From: Solimicrobium silvestre
Lineage (GTDB): Bacteria; Pseudomonadota; Gammaproteobacteria; Burkholderiales; Burkholderiaceae_D
Assembly (NCBI RefSeq): GCF_002976435.1
Contig: NZ_PUGF01000011.1
Span: 1-64,000 of the forward strand
Length of the DNA: 64,000 nt
Direction of reading: 5' to 3'
The number at the start of each line of letters is the position of its first letter. The first letter of the stretch is position 1. A program made the translations under genes and the position numbers. This document shows positions 53,924 through 62,586 of this stretch, one piece after another. The notes beneath the pieces were generated by a model that worked only from the letters and a program-made list of their open reading frames with translations, was not told where the DNA came from and searched no databases.

Positions 53924-54883
53924 ATGACAACACTCTTCCCAACTGCACATTTCATCAAGGAAATAGGTCGCGGCGTCAAAGGCGCGCGTAGCCTGTCGCA
54001 AGCGGATGCAGGTGAATTATTTAATGCTATGTTGCATGGGCAAGTCAGTGATTTGGAGCTTGGTGCAATTTTATTGGCGATGCGGATTAAGGGTGAATCC
54101 GTTGCCGAAATTGCCGGTTTTTTAGAGTCGGCAGAAAAATCTTTTCAACTGCTTCAGGCGCCAAATTCTGCAGATTGTGAATACGCGCCGATTGTTATTC
54201 CCAGTTATAACGGAGCACGCCGCGTGGCGAATTTAACGCCATTACTAGCCATGTTATTGGCACGCGCTGGCGCACCCGTATTGGTGCATGGCGTGCAAAA
54301 AGACGCTGGACGAGTAACTAGTGCGGAAATTTTTCAGGAGCTGGGCATAGCAGCAAGTTCCAGTCTTGAGCAAGCAGAGCAGCAATTAAATCAACCCCAG
54401 CCTGTATTCATGCCGATTGAAATTTTAGCGCCACGCTTAGCCCAGATGCTGGCATTGCGACGTATTTTAGGTGTGCGAAATTCAACACATACGCTGGTTA
54501 AGATCATGCAGCCATTTGTGCAGCCGGCATTGCGCTTAACGTCGTATACGCACCCTGAATATCTGAGTATGTTGAGCGACTATTTTGCCAATGCCGCTGA
54601 TCCAGCTCGCGGCGATGTGTTTTTAATGCGTGGCACAGAAGGTGAAACGGTCGCGAATACGAAAAAAGTGCAACAAATTGCATGGTTTCATGCGGGACAA
54701 AAAAACACCTTAATCGAAGCAGAGCATGGCACGGATTTGGCGTTGACGGTTCCTGTTGACGCAACAGTAACAGCGCTCTGGATAAAAGAGGTATTGGCAG
54801 GAAGAGAGTCGGTGCCGGAAAACATTGCTGAGCAAGTCCGGCATTGCTTAAGTGTTGCAAAACGCCTGAAGGCCTTAGTTTAA
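53924..54883 (+). CDS. ybiB: YbiB, TrpD2-type nucleic-acid-binding protein
   Basis: 319 residues with the glycosyltransferase family 3 fold of anthranilate phosphoribosyltransferase: LGAILLAMRIKGESVAEIAGFLESAE, a domain break, and the Gly-rich segment VANLTPLLAMLLARAGAPVLVHG. The usual phosphoribosyl-diphosphate loop (GTGGD) is replaced, as in the TrpD2/YbiB group that binds nucleic acids rather than catalysing tryptophan synthesis. Dimer expected. Separate unit. Confidence 0.85.
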   Translation: MTTLFPTAHFIKEIGRGVKGARSLSQADAGELFNAMLHGQVSDLELGAILLAMRIKGESVAEIAGFLESAEKSFQLLQAPNSADCEYAPIVIPSYNGARRVANLTPLLAMLLARAGAPVLVHGVQKDAGRVTSAEIFQELGIAASSSLEQAEQQLNQPQPVFMPIEILAPRLAQMLALRRILGVRNSTHTLVKIMQPFVQPALRLTSYTHPEYLSMLSDYFANAADPARGDVFLMRGTEGETVANTKKVQQIAWFHAGQKNTLIEAEHGTDLALTVPVDATVTALWIKEVLAGRESVPENIAEQVRHCLSVAKRLKALV

Positions 54884-54927
54884 GTAGTAAAATCGCGCAA
54901 TAATTTTTGAATTAAAGGTAATAGTTA

Positions 54928-56124
54928 GTGGTTAAGCAAATAGATGTAGTAGTAATTGGCGCTGGTGCAGCCGGTTTAATGTGTGCGGCAGTAGCAGGGC
55001 AGCGCGGTCGTCGTGTTGTGCTAATCGACCATGCGAGCGTACTCGCGGAAAAAATTCGCATCTCAGGTGGTGGGCGCTGCAATTTCACTAACTTGTATGC
55101 CGGCCCGCAAAATTTCTTATCTGAAAATCCGCATTTCTGTAAAAGTGCCTTGGCGCGTTACACCCCGCAAGATTTTATAAGTTTGATGAAACGCTATGGC
55201 ATTGCTTACCATGAGAAGCATAAAGGCCAATTGTTTTGCGACGGTTCTGCTGAGCAAATTATTAGTATGTTAAAAGCGGAATGTCTGGCTGGCGGCGTTG
55301 AAATGTTGATGCCGTGCAAAGTGCAGCAGTTATCCCATGACGGGGCGCAATTTAAACTCCAAACCGATCACGGCGAAATGCAGGCTGCCAGCGTAGTGAT
55401 TGCTACTGGCGGTTTATCGATCCCGAAAATCGGCGCAACCGACTTTGCTTACCGCATTGCCAAGCAATTTGATTTGCCAATCATTGCACCTGTTCCGGCT
55501 TTAGTGCCGCTGACCTTTGATGCGGAAAGTTGGCAGGCATTTGTGCCGCTGGCTGGAATTGCCCTGGAAGTCGAGATTGAAACCGGGGTTAAAAAGCAGC
55601 GCGGTCACTTCCGTGAAGATCTGTTGTTTACGCACCGCGGTTTATCGGGACCAGCAGTGCTGCAAATTTCGAGCTACTGGAAAGAGAATACTGAAATACG
55701 TATTAATTTATTGCCGGAAGTTGAACTAGCCGATCAGTTAATCCATGAAAAATCAACCAGCCGTAAAAATCTGGGTAATGTATTAGCGCAATACTTACCA
55801 AGCAGATTGGCGGAAGGCTGGTTGCAAGTGGGTGCTTACCAATCCGACCAACGCGTAGCTGATATGCAAGATAAAACCTTACGCGCCTTGGGTGACTCCA
55901 TTAATAACTGGAAAATTACCCCTAACGGTTCTGAGGGCTATAGAAAAGCCGAAGTAACGCGTGGCGGAATAGATACCCGCGCCTTGGCTCAGCAAACCAT
56001 GATGGTAAATAAAGTACCCGGCTTATATTTTATTGGCGAAGCTGTTGATGTGACGGGCTGGTTGGGCGGTTATAACTTCCAATGGGCGTGGGCTTCAGGG
56101 GTGGCAGCGGGGCAGGCTGCATAG
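54928..56124 (+). CDS. HI0933/YhiN-type flavoprotein
   Basis: 398 residues starting with GTG. VVVIGAGAAGLMCAAVAGQRG is the FAD ADP-binding loop, then KIRISGGGRCNFTN, the family's hallmark, and GYNFQWAWASGVAAG at the C-terminus. NAD(P)/FAD-dependent oxidoreductase family of unknown substrate. Monocistronic, 45 bases after ybiB. Confidence 0.87.
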   Translation: MVKQIDVVVIGAGAAGLMCAAVAGQRGRRVVLIDHASVLAEKIRISGGGRCNFTNLYAGPQNFLSENPHFCKSALARYTPQDFISLMKRYGIAYHEKHKGQLFCDGSAEQIISMLKAECLAGGVEMLMPCKVQQLSHDGAQFKLQTDHGEMQAASVVIATGGLSIPKIGATDFAYRIAKQFDLPIIAPVPALVPLTFDAESWQAFVPLAGIALEVEIETGVKKQRGHFREDLLFTHRGLSGPAVLQISSYWKENTEIRINLLPEVELADQLIHEKSTSRKNLGNVLAQYLPSRLAEGWLQVGAYQSDQRVADMQDKTLRALGDSINNWKITPNGSEGYRKAEVTRGGIDTRALAQQTMMVNKVPGLYFIGEAVDVTGWLGGYNFQWAWASGVAAGQAA

Positions 56125-56260
56125 TGCTTGCTTATATTTCTTGCATGCATTGTTATTTGGGTTGTGGGGTTTCTGCACAATATTCATGCAAAGTTCTTCC
56201 ATTGTTGAAGTTAGTCTGATAGAATCTCGTTCTTCCTATAAATTCTTGGCTTGAGCTTAC

Positions 56261-56473
56261 ATGACCACCATTCGCCTTAAAGAAAACGAACCGTTTGAAG
56301 TCGCAATGCGTCGCTTCAAGCGCACTATTGAAAAAACAGGTCTTTTGACTGAATTGCGCGCTCGCGAATTTTACGAAAAGCCAACGGCTGAACGTAAACG
56401 CAAATTAGCCGCCGCGGTTAAGCGTCATTACAAACGTATTCGTAGTCAGCAATTGCCTAAAAAAATGTACTAA
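56261..56473 (+). CDS. rpsU: 30S ribosomal protein S21
   Basis: 70 residues: [27 protein letters not shown] is the conserved start and the rest is Lys/Arg-rich ([20 protein letters not shown]). Binds 16S rRNA near the anti-Shine-Dalgarno. First gene of the rpsU–(yqeY)–dnaG–rpoD group and followed by an attenuator-like hairpin. Confidence 0.95.
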   Translation: MTTIRLKENEPFEVAMRRFKRTIEKTGLLTELRAREFYEKPTAERKRKLAAAVKRHYKRIRSQQLPKKMY

Positions 56474-56549
56474 GAGATGTCTGCAATACATGTCGATTTT
56501 TCGGCATGGCATCATCAGTATAAATTAGTAGTAAATTGTAGCTAACATG

Positions 56550-56578
56550 CCCGCTCCGGTTTTTCCGCGGCGGGTTTT
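56550..56578 (+). terminator. Partial terminator between rpsU and yqeY
   Basis: CCCGC and GCGGG enclose a Pro-like CCGG-rich loop, followed by TTTT. The equivalent place in the classic macromolecular-synthesis operon has a leaky terminator that lets rpsU be made in excess. Confidence 0.55.
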
Positions 56579-56614
56579 GTCATTTATTTTATTGTCGTTC
56601 AATTGGAGTAGCTC

Positions 56615-57061
56615 ATGAGTTTAAAAGAACAAATCACCGAAGACATGAAGAATGCAATGCGCGCCAAAGAAACTGCAAAGTTAGGCACGATTCGTTTGAT
56701 CACTGCCGCAATGAAGCAAAAAGAAGTGGATGAGCGGATTGAATTGAATGACACGATGGTGCTGGCGATTATTGAAAAAATGATCAAACAGCGCAAAGAT
56801 TCTATTTCCCAGTTTGAAGCCGGTGCGCGTCAAGATTTGGCTGATATTGAAAAAGCCGAATTGGTAATTTTGTCCGCTTATATGCCTGCTGCAATGTCTG
56901 ATGCTGAAATCGCACTAGAAGTTGCTGCTGCCGTTGCAGAAGTTAATCCAACTGGCCCGCAAGACATGGGTAAAGTGATGGCAATAGTTAAAGCCAAATT
57001 GGCTGGTCGTGCTGACATGACTGTGGTTTCTGGTTTGGTCAAAGCGGCGCTAACCAAATAA
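56615..57061 (+). CDS. GatB/YqeY domain protein
   Basis: 148 residues: KEQITEDMKNAMRAKETAKLGTIRLITAAMKQKEVDER at the N-terminus and ILSAYMPAAMSDAEI later match the GatB/YqeY domain. Proposed to assist tRNA-linked reactions, but the specific role is unknown. GGAG precedes the ATG. It sits between rpsU and dnaG, an arrangement common in beta- and alphaproteobacteria. Confidence 0.9.
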   Translation: MSLKEQITEDMKNAMRAKETAKLGTIRLITAAMKQKEVDERIELNDTMVLAIIEKMIKQRKDSISQFEAGARQDLADIEKAELVILSAYMPAAMSDAEIALEVAAAVAEVNPTGPQDMGKVMAIVKAKLAGRADMTVVSGLVKAALTK

Positions 57062-57096
57062 TCCCCTGTAATTTGTGAATAAGCCGTAAATACACT

Positions 57097-58890
57097 GTGA
57101 TACCACAATCCTTTATTGCCGATTTAATCGCCCGCGTCGACATTGTCGAGGTGGTGGGTCGCTACGTGCAACTCAAAAAAGGTGGTGCGAATTTCATGGG
57201 CTTATGCCCTTTCCATAACGAAAAATCCCCTAGTTTTACGGTGAGCCCAACCAAACAGTTTTATCACTGTTTTGGTTGCGGCGCGCATGGTACGGCGATT
57301 GGTTTTTTGATGGAGTATTCCGGTCAGGGCTTCGTCGAAGCAATTAAAGATTTAGCGCAAAGCCACGGCATGGTGGTACCTGAAAATGATCAGATGCCAC
57401 CGTTGCAACGCGCCGAAATACAGGCTAAAAGCCTTGCTTTAAGCGAAGCAATGACGCGCGCAAGTGATTATTATCGTCGTCAATTAAAAGTAGCCCCAAC
57501 CGCCATTGCTTATTTGCAGGGACGCGGTTTAAGTGGCGAAATCGCAGCCAAATTCAGCCTGGGCTATGCGCCTGAAGGTTGGGATAATTTGCGCCAGGAA
57601 TTCAATGATTATGACGAGCCAGCATTGGCGGAATCCGGCATGGTCATCGATAAAGAAGGTGAAGATGGCGGCAGACATAAGCGCTACGATCGCTTCCGTG
57701 ACCGGGTCATGTTCCCAATCAAAAACACCAAAGGCCAAGTGATTGGATTCGGTGGTCGCGTGATGGGTAGTGGCGAGCCTAAATACTTGAATTCACCGGA
57801 AACGCCCTTATTTCAAAAGGGCTACGAATTGTACGGTTTGTTTGAAGCCCGACAAGCGATTCGTGATGCTGGTTATGTATTGGTAACAGAAGGTTATATG
57901 GACGTGGTTGCTCTTGCGCAAATGGGTTTCCCGCAAGCGGTGGCAACGTTAGGAACTGCTTGCACTCCTATGCATGTGCAAAAATTATTACGCCAGACCG
58001 ACCAGGTGATTTTTAGTTTTGACGGTGATTCGGCCGGGAGGCGCGCAGCGCGACGCGCCTTGGATGCCTGTATGCCGCTGGTGAATGACAGTAAGACGAT
58101 TAAGTTTTTATTCTTGCCAACTGAGCATGATCCGGATAGTTATATTCGTGAGTATGGTGCTGAAGTATTTCACCAAATAGTGCAAGATGCGATGCCGCTT
58201 TCCCAATTTTTGTTGAATCTGGTCAGTCAGGACAATGATTTAACTACTTTGGAAGGAAGGGCTCATACCCAGTTTGAAGCCAAACCGGCTTTGCAGGCAA
58301 TGGTGCCTTCCAGTTTGCGTTTGCAAATTGTGCGTGGTTTAGCGCAGCTAACGCAAACGACGCCGATGGAAATTGAAACCATGTTTGAGCTGGAGCAGCC
58401 GGTAGCAAGAGTTAGAGTCGCGCCGCCGAGAGTTAAGCGCAATGCGCCGATGGGCTTAGAGCGGCAGATGATGCGCATTATTTTGGCGCACCCGCCATTG
58501 GCAGCGTTAATGGATGCAAATGCACTCCTGGCTGCGGCTGAATTGGCGCCGGACGGTGCGCAAATGTTGAATCAATTGGTGAGTGCTGCTCAAGCTATGG
58601 GCAAGCAAGCCCAATTTGCCGCTTTATCTGATCATTTGCGAAATATTAATGCAGACTTTGATGAGTTGATTATGGAAATTGCCAAGCAAAGCGAAACCGA
58701 TGCAGAGCTGTGTGGTCTTGAGCTGACTTGGGCAATCCGGAATATGAAAATGCAGCAAATCAAGGCCGAGCAAGTTCAATTGACTAATCGCGGCTTGCAG
58801 GGCGAATCAGACAAGCTGCGTTTTTACGAATTAAAAAGGCAGTTAGATGAGATAAATCGTCAAAATAGTGACGAAATAGCTTTACGTTAA
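57097..58890 (+). CDS. dnaG: DNA primase
   Basis: 597 residues from GTG 57097. Zinc-binding domain CPFHNEKSPSFTVSPTKQFY with HCFGCGAHG; RNA-polymerase core with FGGRVMGSGEPKYLNSPETP and a TOPRIM segment (VLVTEGYMDVVAL, FSFDGDSAGRRAARRAL). The C-terminal helicase-binding domain follows. It makes RNA primers at the replication fork. 35 bases after yqeY; rpoD follows. Confidence 0.95.
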   Translation: MIPQSFIADLIARVDIVEVVGRYVQLKKGGANFMGLCPFHNEKSPSFTVSPTKQFYHCFGCGAHGTAIGFLMEYSGQGFVEAIKDLAQSHGMVVPENDQMPPLQRAEIQAKSLALSEAMTRASDYYRRQLKVAPTAIAYLQGRGLSGEIAAKFSLGYAPEGWDNLRQEFNDYDEPALAESGMVIDKEGEDGGRHKRYDRFRDRVMFPIKNTKGQVIGFGGRVMGSGEPKYLNSPETPLFQKGYELYGLFEARQAIRDAGYVLVTEGYMDVVALAQMGFPQAVATLGTACTPMHVQKLLRQTDQVIFSFDGDSAGRRAARRALDACMPLVNDSKTIKFLFLPTEHDPDSYIREYGAEVFHQIVQDAMPLSQFLLNLVSQDNDLTTLEGRAHTQFEAKPALQAMVPSSLRLQIVRGLAQLTQTTPMEIETMFELEQPVARVRVAPPRVKRNAPMGLERQMMRIILAHPPLAALMDANALLAAAELAPDGAQMLNQLVSAAQAMGKQAQFAALSDHLRNINADFDELIMEIAKQSETDAELCGLELTWAIRNMKMQQIKAEQVQLTNRGLQGESDKLRFYELKRQLDEINRQNSDEIALR

Positions 58891-58894
58891 TGGT

Positions 58895-58935
58895 GGAATC
58901 TGTTCCTAGAGAAAAACCACTTTTAGTGCTATAAT
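58895..58935 (+). promoter_or_regulatory. Extended -10 promoter before rpoD
   Basis: TGCTATAAT at 58927-58935 is a consensus extended -10 element; the -35 region is poor. It lies in the 258-bp dnaG–rpoD gap, so rpoD likely has its own promoter. Confidence 0.5.
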
Positions 58936-59050
58936 AATAGGCTTACGTTTTTAGGCGTAGGTGTTACTTTTGCGGATTGGTAGTGGGAAATTGCATGTAA
59001 ATTAAGTGGTTGATAGTGATTTTGGTGTTGATTCGTTGTTTTGTTATTCA

Positions 59051-59080
59051 GTAGTTGAAGGTAGTTGAAGGTAATTGAGT
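59051..59080. repeat. Short tandem repeat in the rpoD leader
   Basis: GTAGTTGAAG occurs twice in tandem, and a third, degenerate copy (GTAATTGAGT) follows, 70-100 bases before the rpoD start. Confidence 0.6.
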
Positions 59081-59148
59081 AGGTTGTTAAATTCAGTGAG
59101 CGTTATGCTCTTTCGAGTAACCCTTGATTTTGATTCAATGGCTAAAGC

Positions 59149-61953
59149 ATGAAGAAACCCGCAAAACCCCAAGTAGATTTCAAAGCAAAAAAATCCAGTG
59201 CAACAGAAAAAAAAGCTGCTAATCTGAATTTAGGATCTGCCTTAAAAAAGACTGCAAATAAGGCTCCAACTAAGCCAATAAGTAAGGCTGTAAATAGGTC
59301 TGTAATTCAGCCTGCAAGCAAGGCTGCAACTAAGGTAGTTGCACCTCAGAAAACTGCAAAAGCGATTACAGCTACCAAGGTTGTAACTAAAGCAGTAACT
59401 AAAGCAGTAACTAAGAAAGTAACTCCGGCAGTTACTGCTAAACCGGAAGTAAAAAAAGCCGTTAATAAAGCAACTGCGAAACCAACTGCTCCAGCGGTTA
59501 AAAAGACTAATCCTGTTGGTCAGCATGCGACAAAAATAACAGTTAATAAGGCGTCATTAAATAAATTAAGCACCGCGGTTGTCGTTAAAAAGCCCGGTAA
59601 TGTAGTAAAAAAAGCGGAACCAGCAGTGGTAACGGCGACCGCCAAAAAAACCACTTCAAGTTCTAAGCAGAACGCACCGGCAGTTTCTAGCGTGCAAGTT
59701 AAAGCATCAGCGTTAAAAAGTGATTTAAAGACAGTGATTAAGCCTATCAAGACTTCAGCAAAAGCTGAAAAAGCGCAAGAGACTCCGGAAACGCGTATTA
59801 CTTCTAACGCGCCGGTCGTCAACCAAACTACAGACGCTGCCCTGTTAGCGGCAATTGATACGTCTGGTTATATTCTGCCTGGCGTAAAAGTGCCTGGGCG
59901 TCGTGGCCGCAAGCCAAAAGAATATCAGCCCGAAAATGAAGAGATGGCAGCCTTAAATGCTGTTGAACGTGCTGAGTTAAAAGCCGTCGACAAAGCTAAG
60001 GCAAAAGATCGCAAAGCAAAAGAAAAAGCATTATTAAAAGATGCATTTTCTGCTGACACAGAAGCGACTGAAGAAGAGTTGGAACGTCGCCGTCAGAAGC
60101 TTAAAGCCCTGATTAAAATGGGTAAAGATCGCGGCTATTTAACGTATGCCGAGATCAACGATCACCTTCCTGAAAACATTGTCGATCCTGAAGCGATCGA
60201 AGGTATTATCGGTACCTTCAATGACATGGGTATTGCCGTTTACGAGCAAGCTCCCGATGCTGAAACGTTGCTCTTATCGGATAACGTTGTACAGGTAACG
60301 AGTGACGATGATGACGCTGAAGCAGCGGCTGAAGCAGCGCTTTCAACTGTTGATTCCGATTTTGGTCGCACCACTGATCCAGTCCGTATGTATATGCGTG
60401 AAATGGGTTCGGTTGAGCTGTTGACGCGCGAAGGCGAAATCGTCATCGCGAAAAAAATCGAAGAAGGTTTGAAAGACATGATTCAAGCCATTTCTGCATG
60501 TCCTACGACCATTGCAGAAATCTTGTTGTCCGCTGATCGTATTGCTAATGATGAAATCAAAATTGACGAAATCGTAGATGGTTTAGTCGATATGAATGCG
60601 GAAGACATTTCGGTCGTCGTGGTCGCAGCTAGTGTTGCTGAGGAAGAAGACGAGGAAGACGAAGAAGACGAAGAAGAGGAAGAGGAAGAGGAGGGTGCTA
60701 GTGCTGCTGGTGCTGCTGGATATTCAGCCGAGCAATTAGAGCAATTAAAGCGCGATGCTTTAGCTAAATTTGCTACCATCGCAACCCAATTTGAAAAAAT
60801 GCGTAAAGCATTTGAAAAAGAAGGTTATAACTCTAAGCCTTACACTAAAGCGCAAGAAATCATTTCTCACGAATTATTGGGCATGCGGTTTACTGCCAAA
60901 GTCGTTGAAAAATTATGCGACACTTTACGCGGTCAAGTAGATGAAGTGCGTCATGTGGAAAAACAGATTTTAGATGTTGTTGTGAATCGTTGCGGTATGT
61001 CGCGCGCGCACTTCATCAAAGTTTTTCCTGGCAATGAAGTTAATTTGAACTGGGTTGAAGGCGAAGTAAATGCTGGACACGCTTATAGCGCGATTTTGGG
61101 ACGAAATGTCCCAGCAGTTCAGCAGTTGCAGCAAAAATTAATTGATCTGCAAATGCGCGTAGTGTTGCCTTTGATTGATCTGCGCGGCATCAATAAAAAG
61201 ATGTCTGCCGGTGAAATGAAAGCACGTCGCGCCAAGCGTGAAATGACAGAAGCTAACTTGCGTCTGGTTATTTCTATCGCTAAAAAATACACTAACCGTG
61301 GTTTGCAATTCTTGGACTTGATCCAAGAAGGTAATATCGGTTTGATGAAGGCCGTAGATAAGTTTGAATATCGTCGCGGTTATAAGTTTTCAACGTACGC
61401 AACATGGTGGATTCGTCAGGCGATTACGCGTTCAATCGCTGATCAGGCCCGCACGATTCGTATTCCTGTACACATGATTGAAACCATCAACAAAATGAAT
61501 CGTATTTCACGACAAATTTTGCAAGAAACTGGGGCAGAACCTGATCCAGCGACCTTGGCAATTAAAATGGAAATGCCGGAAGATAAAATCCGCAAAATCA
61601 TGAAAATTGCCAAAGAGCCGATCTCAATGGAAACCCCAATTGGTGATGACGATGATTCCCATCTCGGCGATTTCATCGAAGACAATAATACCTTAGCTCC
61701 AGCGGATGCGGCATTGCATGCTTCCATGCGCAACGTGGTGAAAGACGTTTTGGATTCACTCACACCACGTGAAGCAAAAGTTTTGCGTATGCGTTTTGGC
61801 GTAGAAATGTCAACCGACCATACCCTAGAAGAAGTGGGTAAACAGTTTGACGTGACACGCGAACGGATCCGCCAAATAGAAGCAAAAGCGCTCCGTAAGT
61901 TGCGTCACCCATCGCGTTCTGACAAGCTAAAGAGCTTCCTAGAAGGTAATTAA
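59149..61953 (+). CDS. rpoD: RNA polymerase primary sigma factor with a long Lys/Ala-rich N-terminus
   Basis: 934 residues against about 613 in E. coli. Residues 1-240 are low-complexity Lys/Ala/Thr/Val-rich, like eukaryotic H1 tails ([16 protein letters not shown]). Region 1.1 starts near 310 ([20 protein letters not shown]); region 1.2 is [19 protein letters not shown]; an acidic run lies about 498-516; regions 2 ([39 protein letters not shown]), 3 and 4 (TREKIRQI-type [16 protein letters not shown]) are well conserved. It directs RNA polymerase to housekeeping promoters. The N-terminal extension is unusually long; its start is not otherwise supported by a strong ribosome site. Confidence 0.95.
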   Translation: MKKPAKPQVDFKAKKSSATEKKAANLNLGSALKKTANKAPTKPISKAVNRSVIQPASKAATKVVAPQKTAKAITATKVVTKAVTKAVTKKVTPAVTAKPEVKKAVNKATAKPTAPAVKKTNPVGQHATKITVNKASLNKLSTAVVVKKPGNVVKKAEPAVVTATAKKTTSSSKQNAPAVSSVQVKASALKSDLKTVIKPIKTSAKAEKAQETPETRITSNAPVVNQTTDAALLAAIDTSGYILPGVKVPGRRGRKPKEYQPENEEMAALNAVERAELKAVDKAKAKDRKAKEKALLKDAFSADTEATEEELERRRQKLKALIKMGKDRGYLTYAEINDHLPENIVDPEAIEGIIGTFNDMGIAVYEQAPDAETLLLSDNVVQVTSDDDDAEAAAEAALSTVDSDFGRTTDPVRMYMREMGSVELLTREGEIVIAKKIEEGLKDMIQAISACPTTIAEILLSADRIANDEIKIDEIVDGLVDMNAEDISVVVVAASVAEEEDEEDEEDEEEEEEEEGASAAGAAGYSAEQLEQLKRDALAKFATIATQFEKMRKAFEKEGYNSKPYTKAQEIISHELLGMRFTAKVVEKLCDTLRGQVDEVRHVEKQILDVVVNRCGMSRAHFIKVFPGNEVNLNWVEGEVNAGHAYSAILGRNVPAVQQLQQKLIDLQMRVVLPLIDLRGINKKMSAGEMKARRAKREMTEANLRLVISIAKKYTNRGLQFLDLIQEGNIGLMKAVDKFEYRRGYKFSTYATWWIRQAITRSIADQARTIRIPVHMIETINKMNRISRQILQETGAEPDPATLAIKMEMPEDKIRKIMKIAKEPISMETPIGDDDDSHLGDFIEDNNTLAPADAALHASMRNVVKDVLDSLTPREAKVLRMRFGVEMSTDHTLEEVGKQFDVTRERIRQIEAKALRKLRHPSRSDKLKSFLEGN

Positions 61954-61959
61954 TCGGTT

Positions 61960-61990
61960 ACAATAACTGCCGTTTTACGGTGGTTATTGT
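61960..61990 (+). terminator. Hairpin after rpoD
   Basis: ACAATAACTGCCG and CGGTGGTTATTGT form a 13-bp stem with two G-U pairs and a 5-base loop, seven bases after the rpoD stop. The T-run is weak. Confidence 0.6.
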
Positions 61991-62070
61991 CTCTTCCGAT
62001 AAGCTTTTGGGTTTTAGTTTTTAAGCTGAGCCGGATTGAAATCATCGGATCAAAAAACTAGTAAGAAATT

Positions 62071-62148
<78 letters not shown>

Positions 62149-62166
62149 GAATTGAGTAGTAAAAAA

Positions 62167-62200
62167 GGGGTTACGTTTATTCGTAACCCTTTTTTTTATT
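62167..62200 (+). terminator. Intrinsic terminator after the tRNA
   Basis: GGGTTACG and CGTAACCC form an 8-bp stem with a short loop, preceded by A6 and followed by T8. Confidence 0.85.
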
Positions 62201-62586
62201 TGAAACTTATGGAAGGCTCAACGAAGGTGCATCAGAGATTTAACTGTGCAAACGGTTAATGCATTGAATAAGATCGCGATAGGACAAATGCGATCAGTGA
62301 TCGGTTTTAGCTTAGTCAAAAAGTTAGAAATCCAAATTCACAAATCCAAGAATAATCGACCCGGCAATCGGCCATTGCAAAATACAACAGAGTTGCAATT
62401 AATTGTGATGTCTGCGGTCGTTCAAAATGCCTTAAATAGGGCATATCCAAAATTGCCAAGCTTCTATAAGCTTGCACCTCAGAATTATCATCAATTCAAC
62501 TCGTTGTAGTTCAATTATAATTGTTAATGTTTTGCAACTTTCCGAAAAAATCGACTTTGCAAGTGAACAAGAACAGTTAGTTCGAT
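62201..62586. other. 386-bp gap between tRNA terminator and deacetylase gene
   Basis: One GTG-started frame of 87 codons (62246-62509) is open, basic in composition, with no ribosome site and no recognised family; I do not call it. The remaining bases show no clear repeat or RNA. Confidence 0.35.

Noticed and set aside
59051-59080. Iteron-like repeats before rpoD
   Set aside because: Only two exact 10-base copies and one degenerate copy; no replication gene of the iteron type is nearby.
62246-62509. GTG-started 87-codon frame after the tRNA
   Set aside because: No ribosome site or family; it lies in a leader-like interval. It could be a remnant but cannot be supported.
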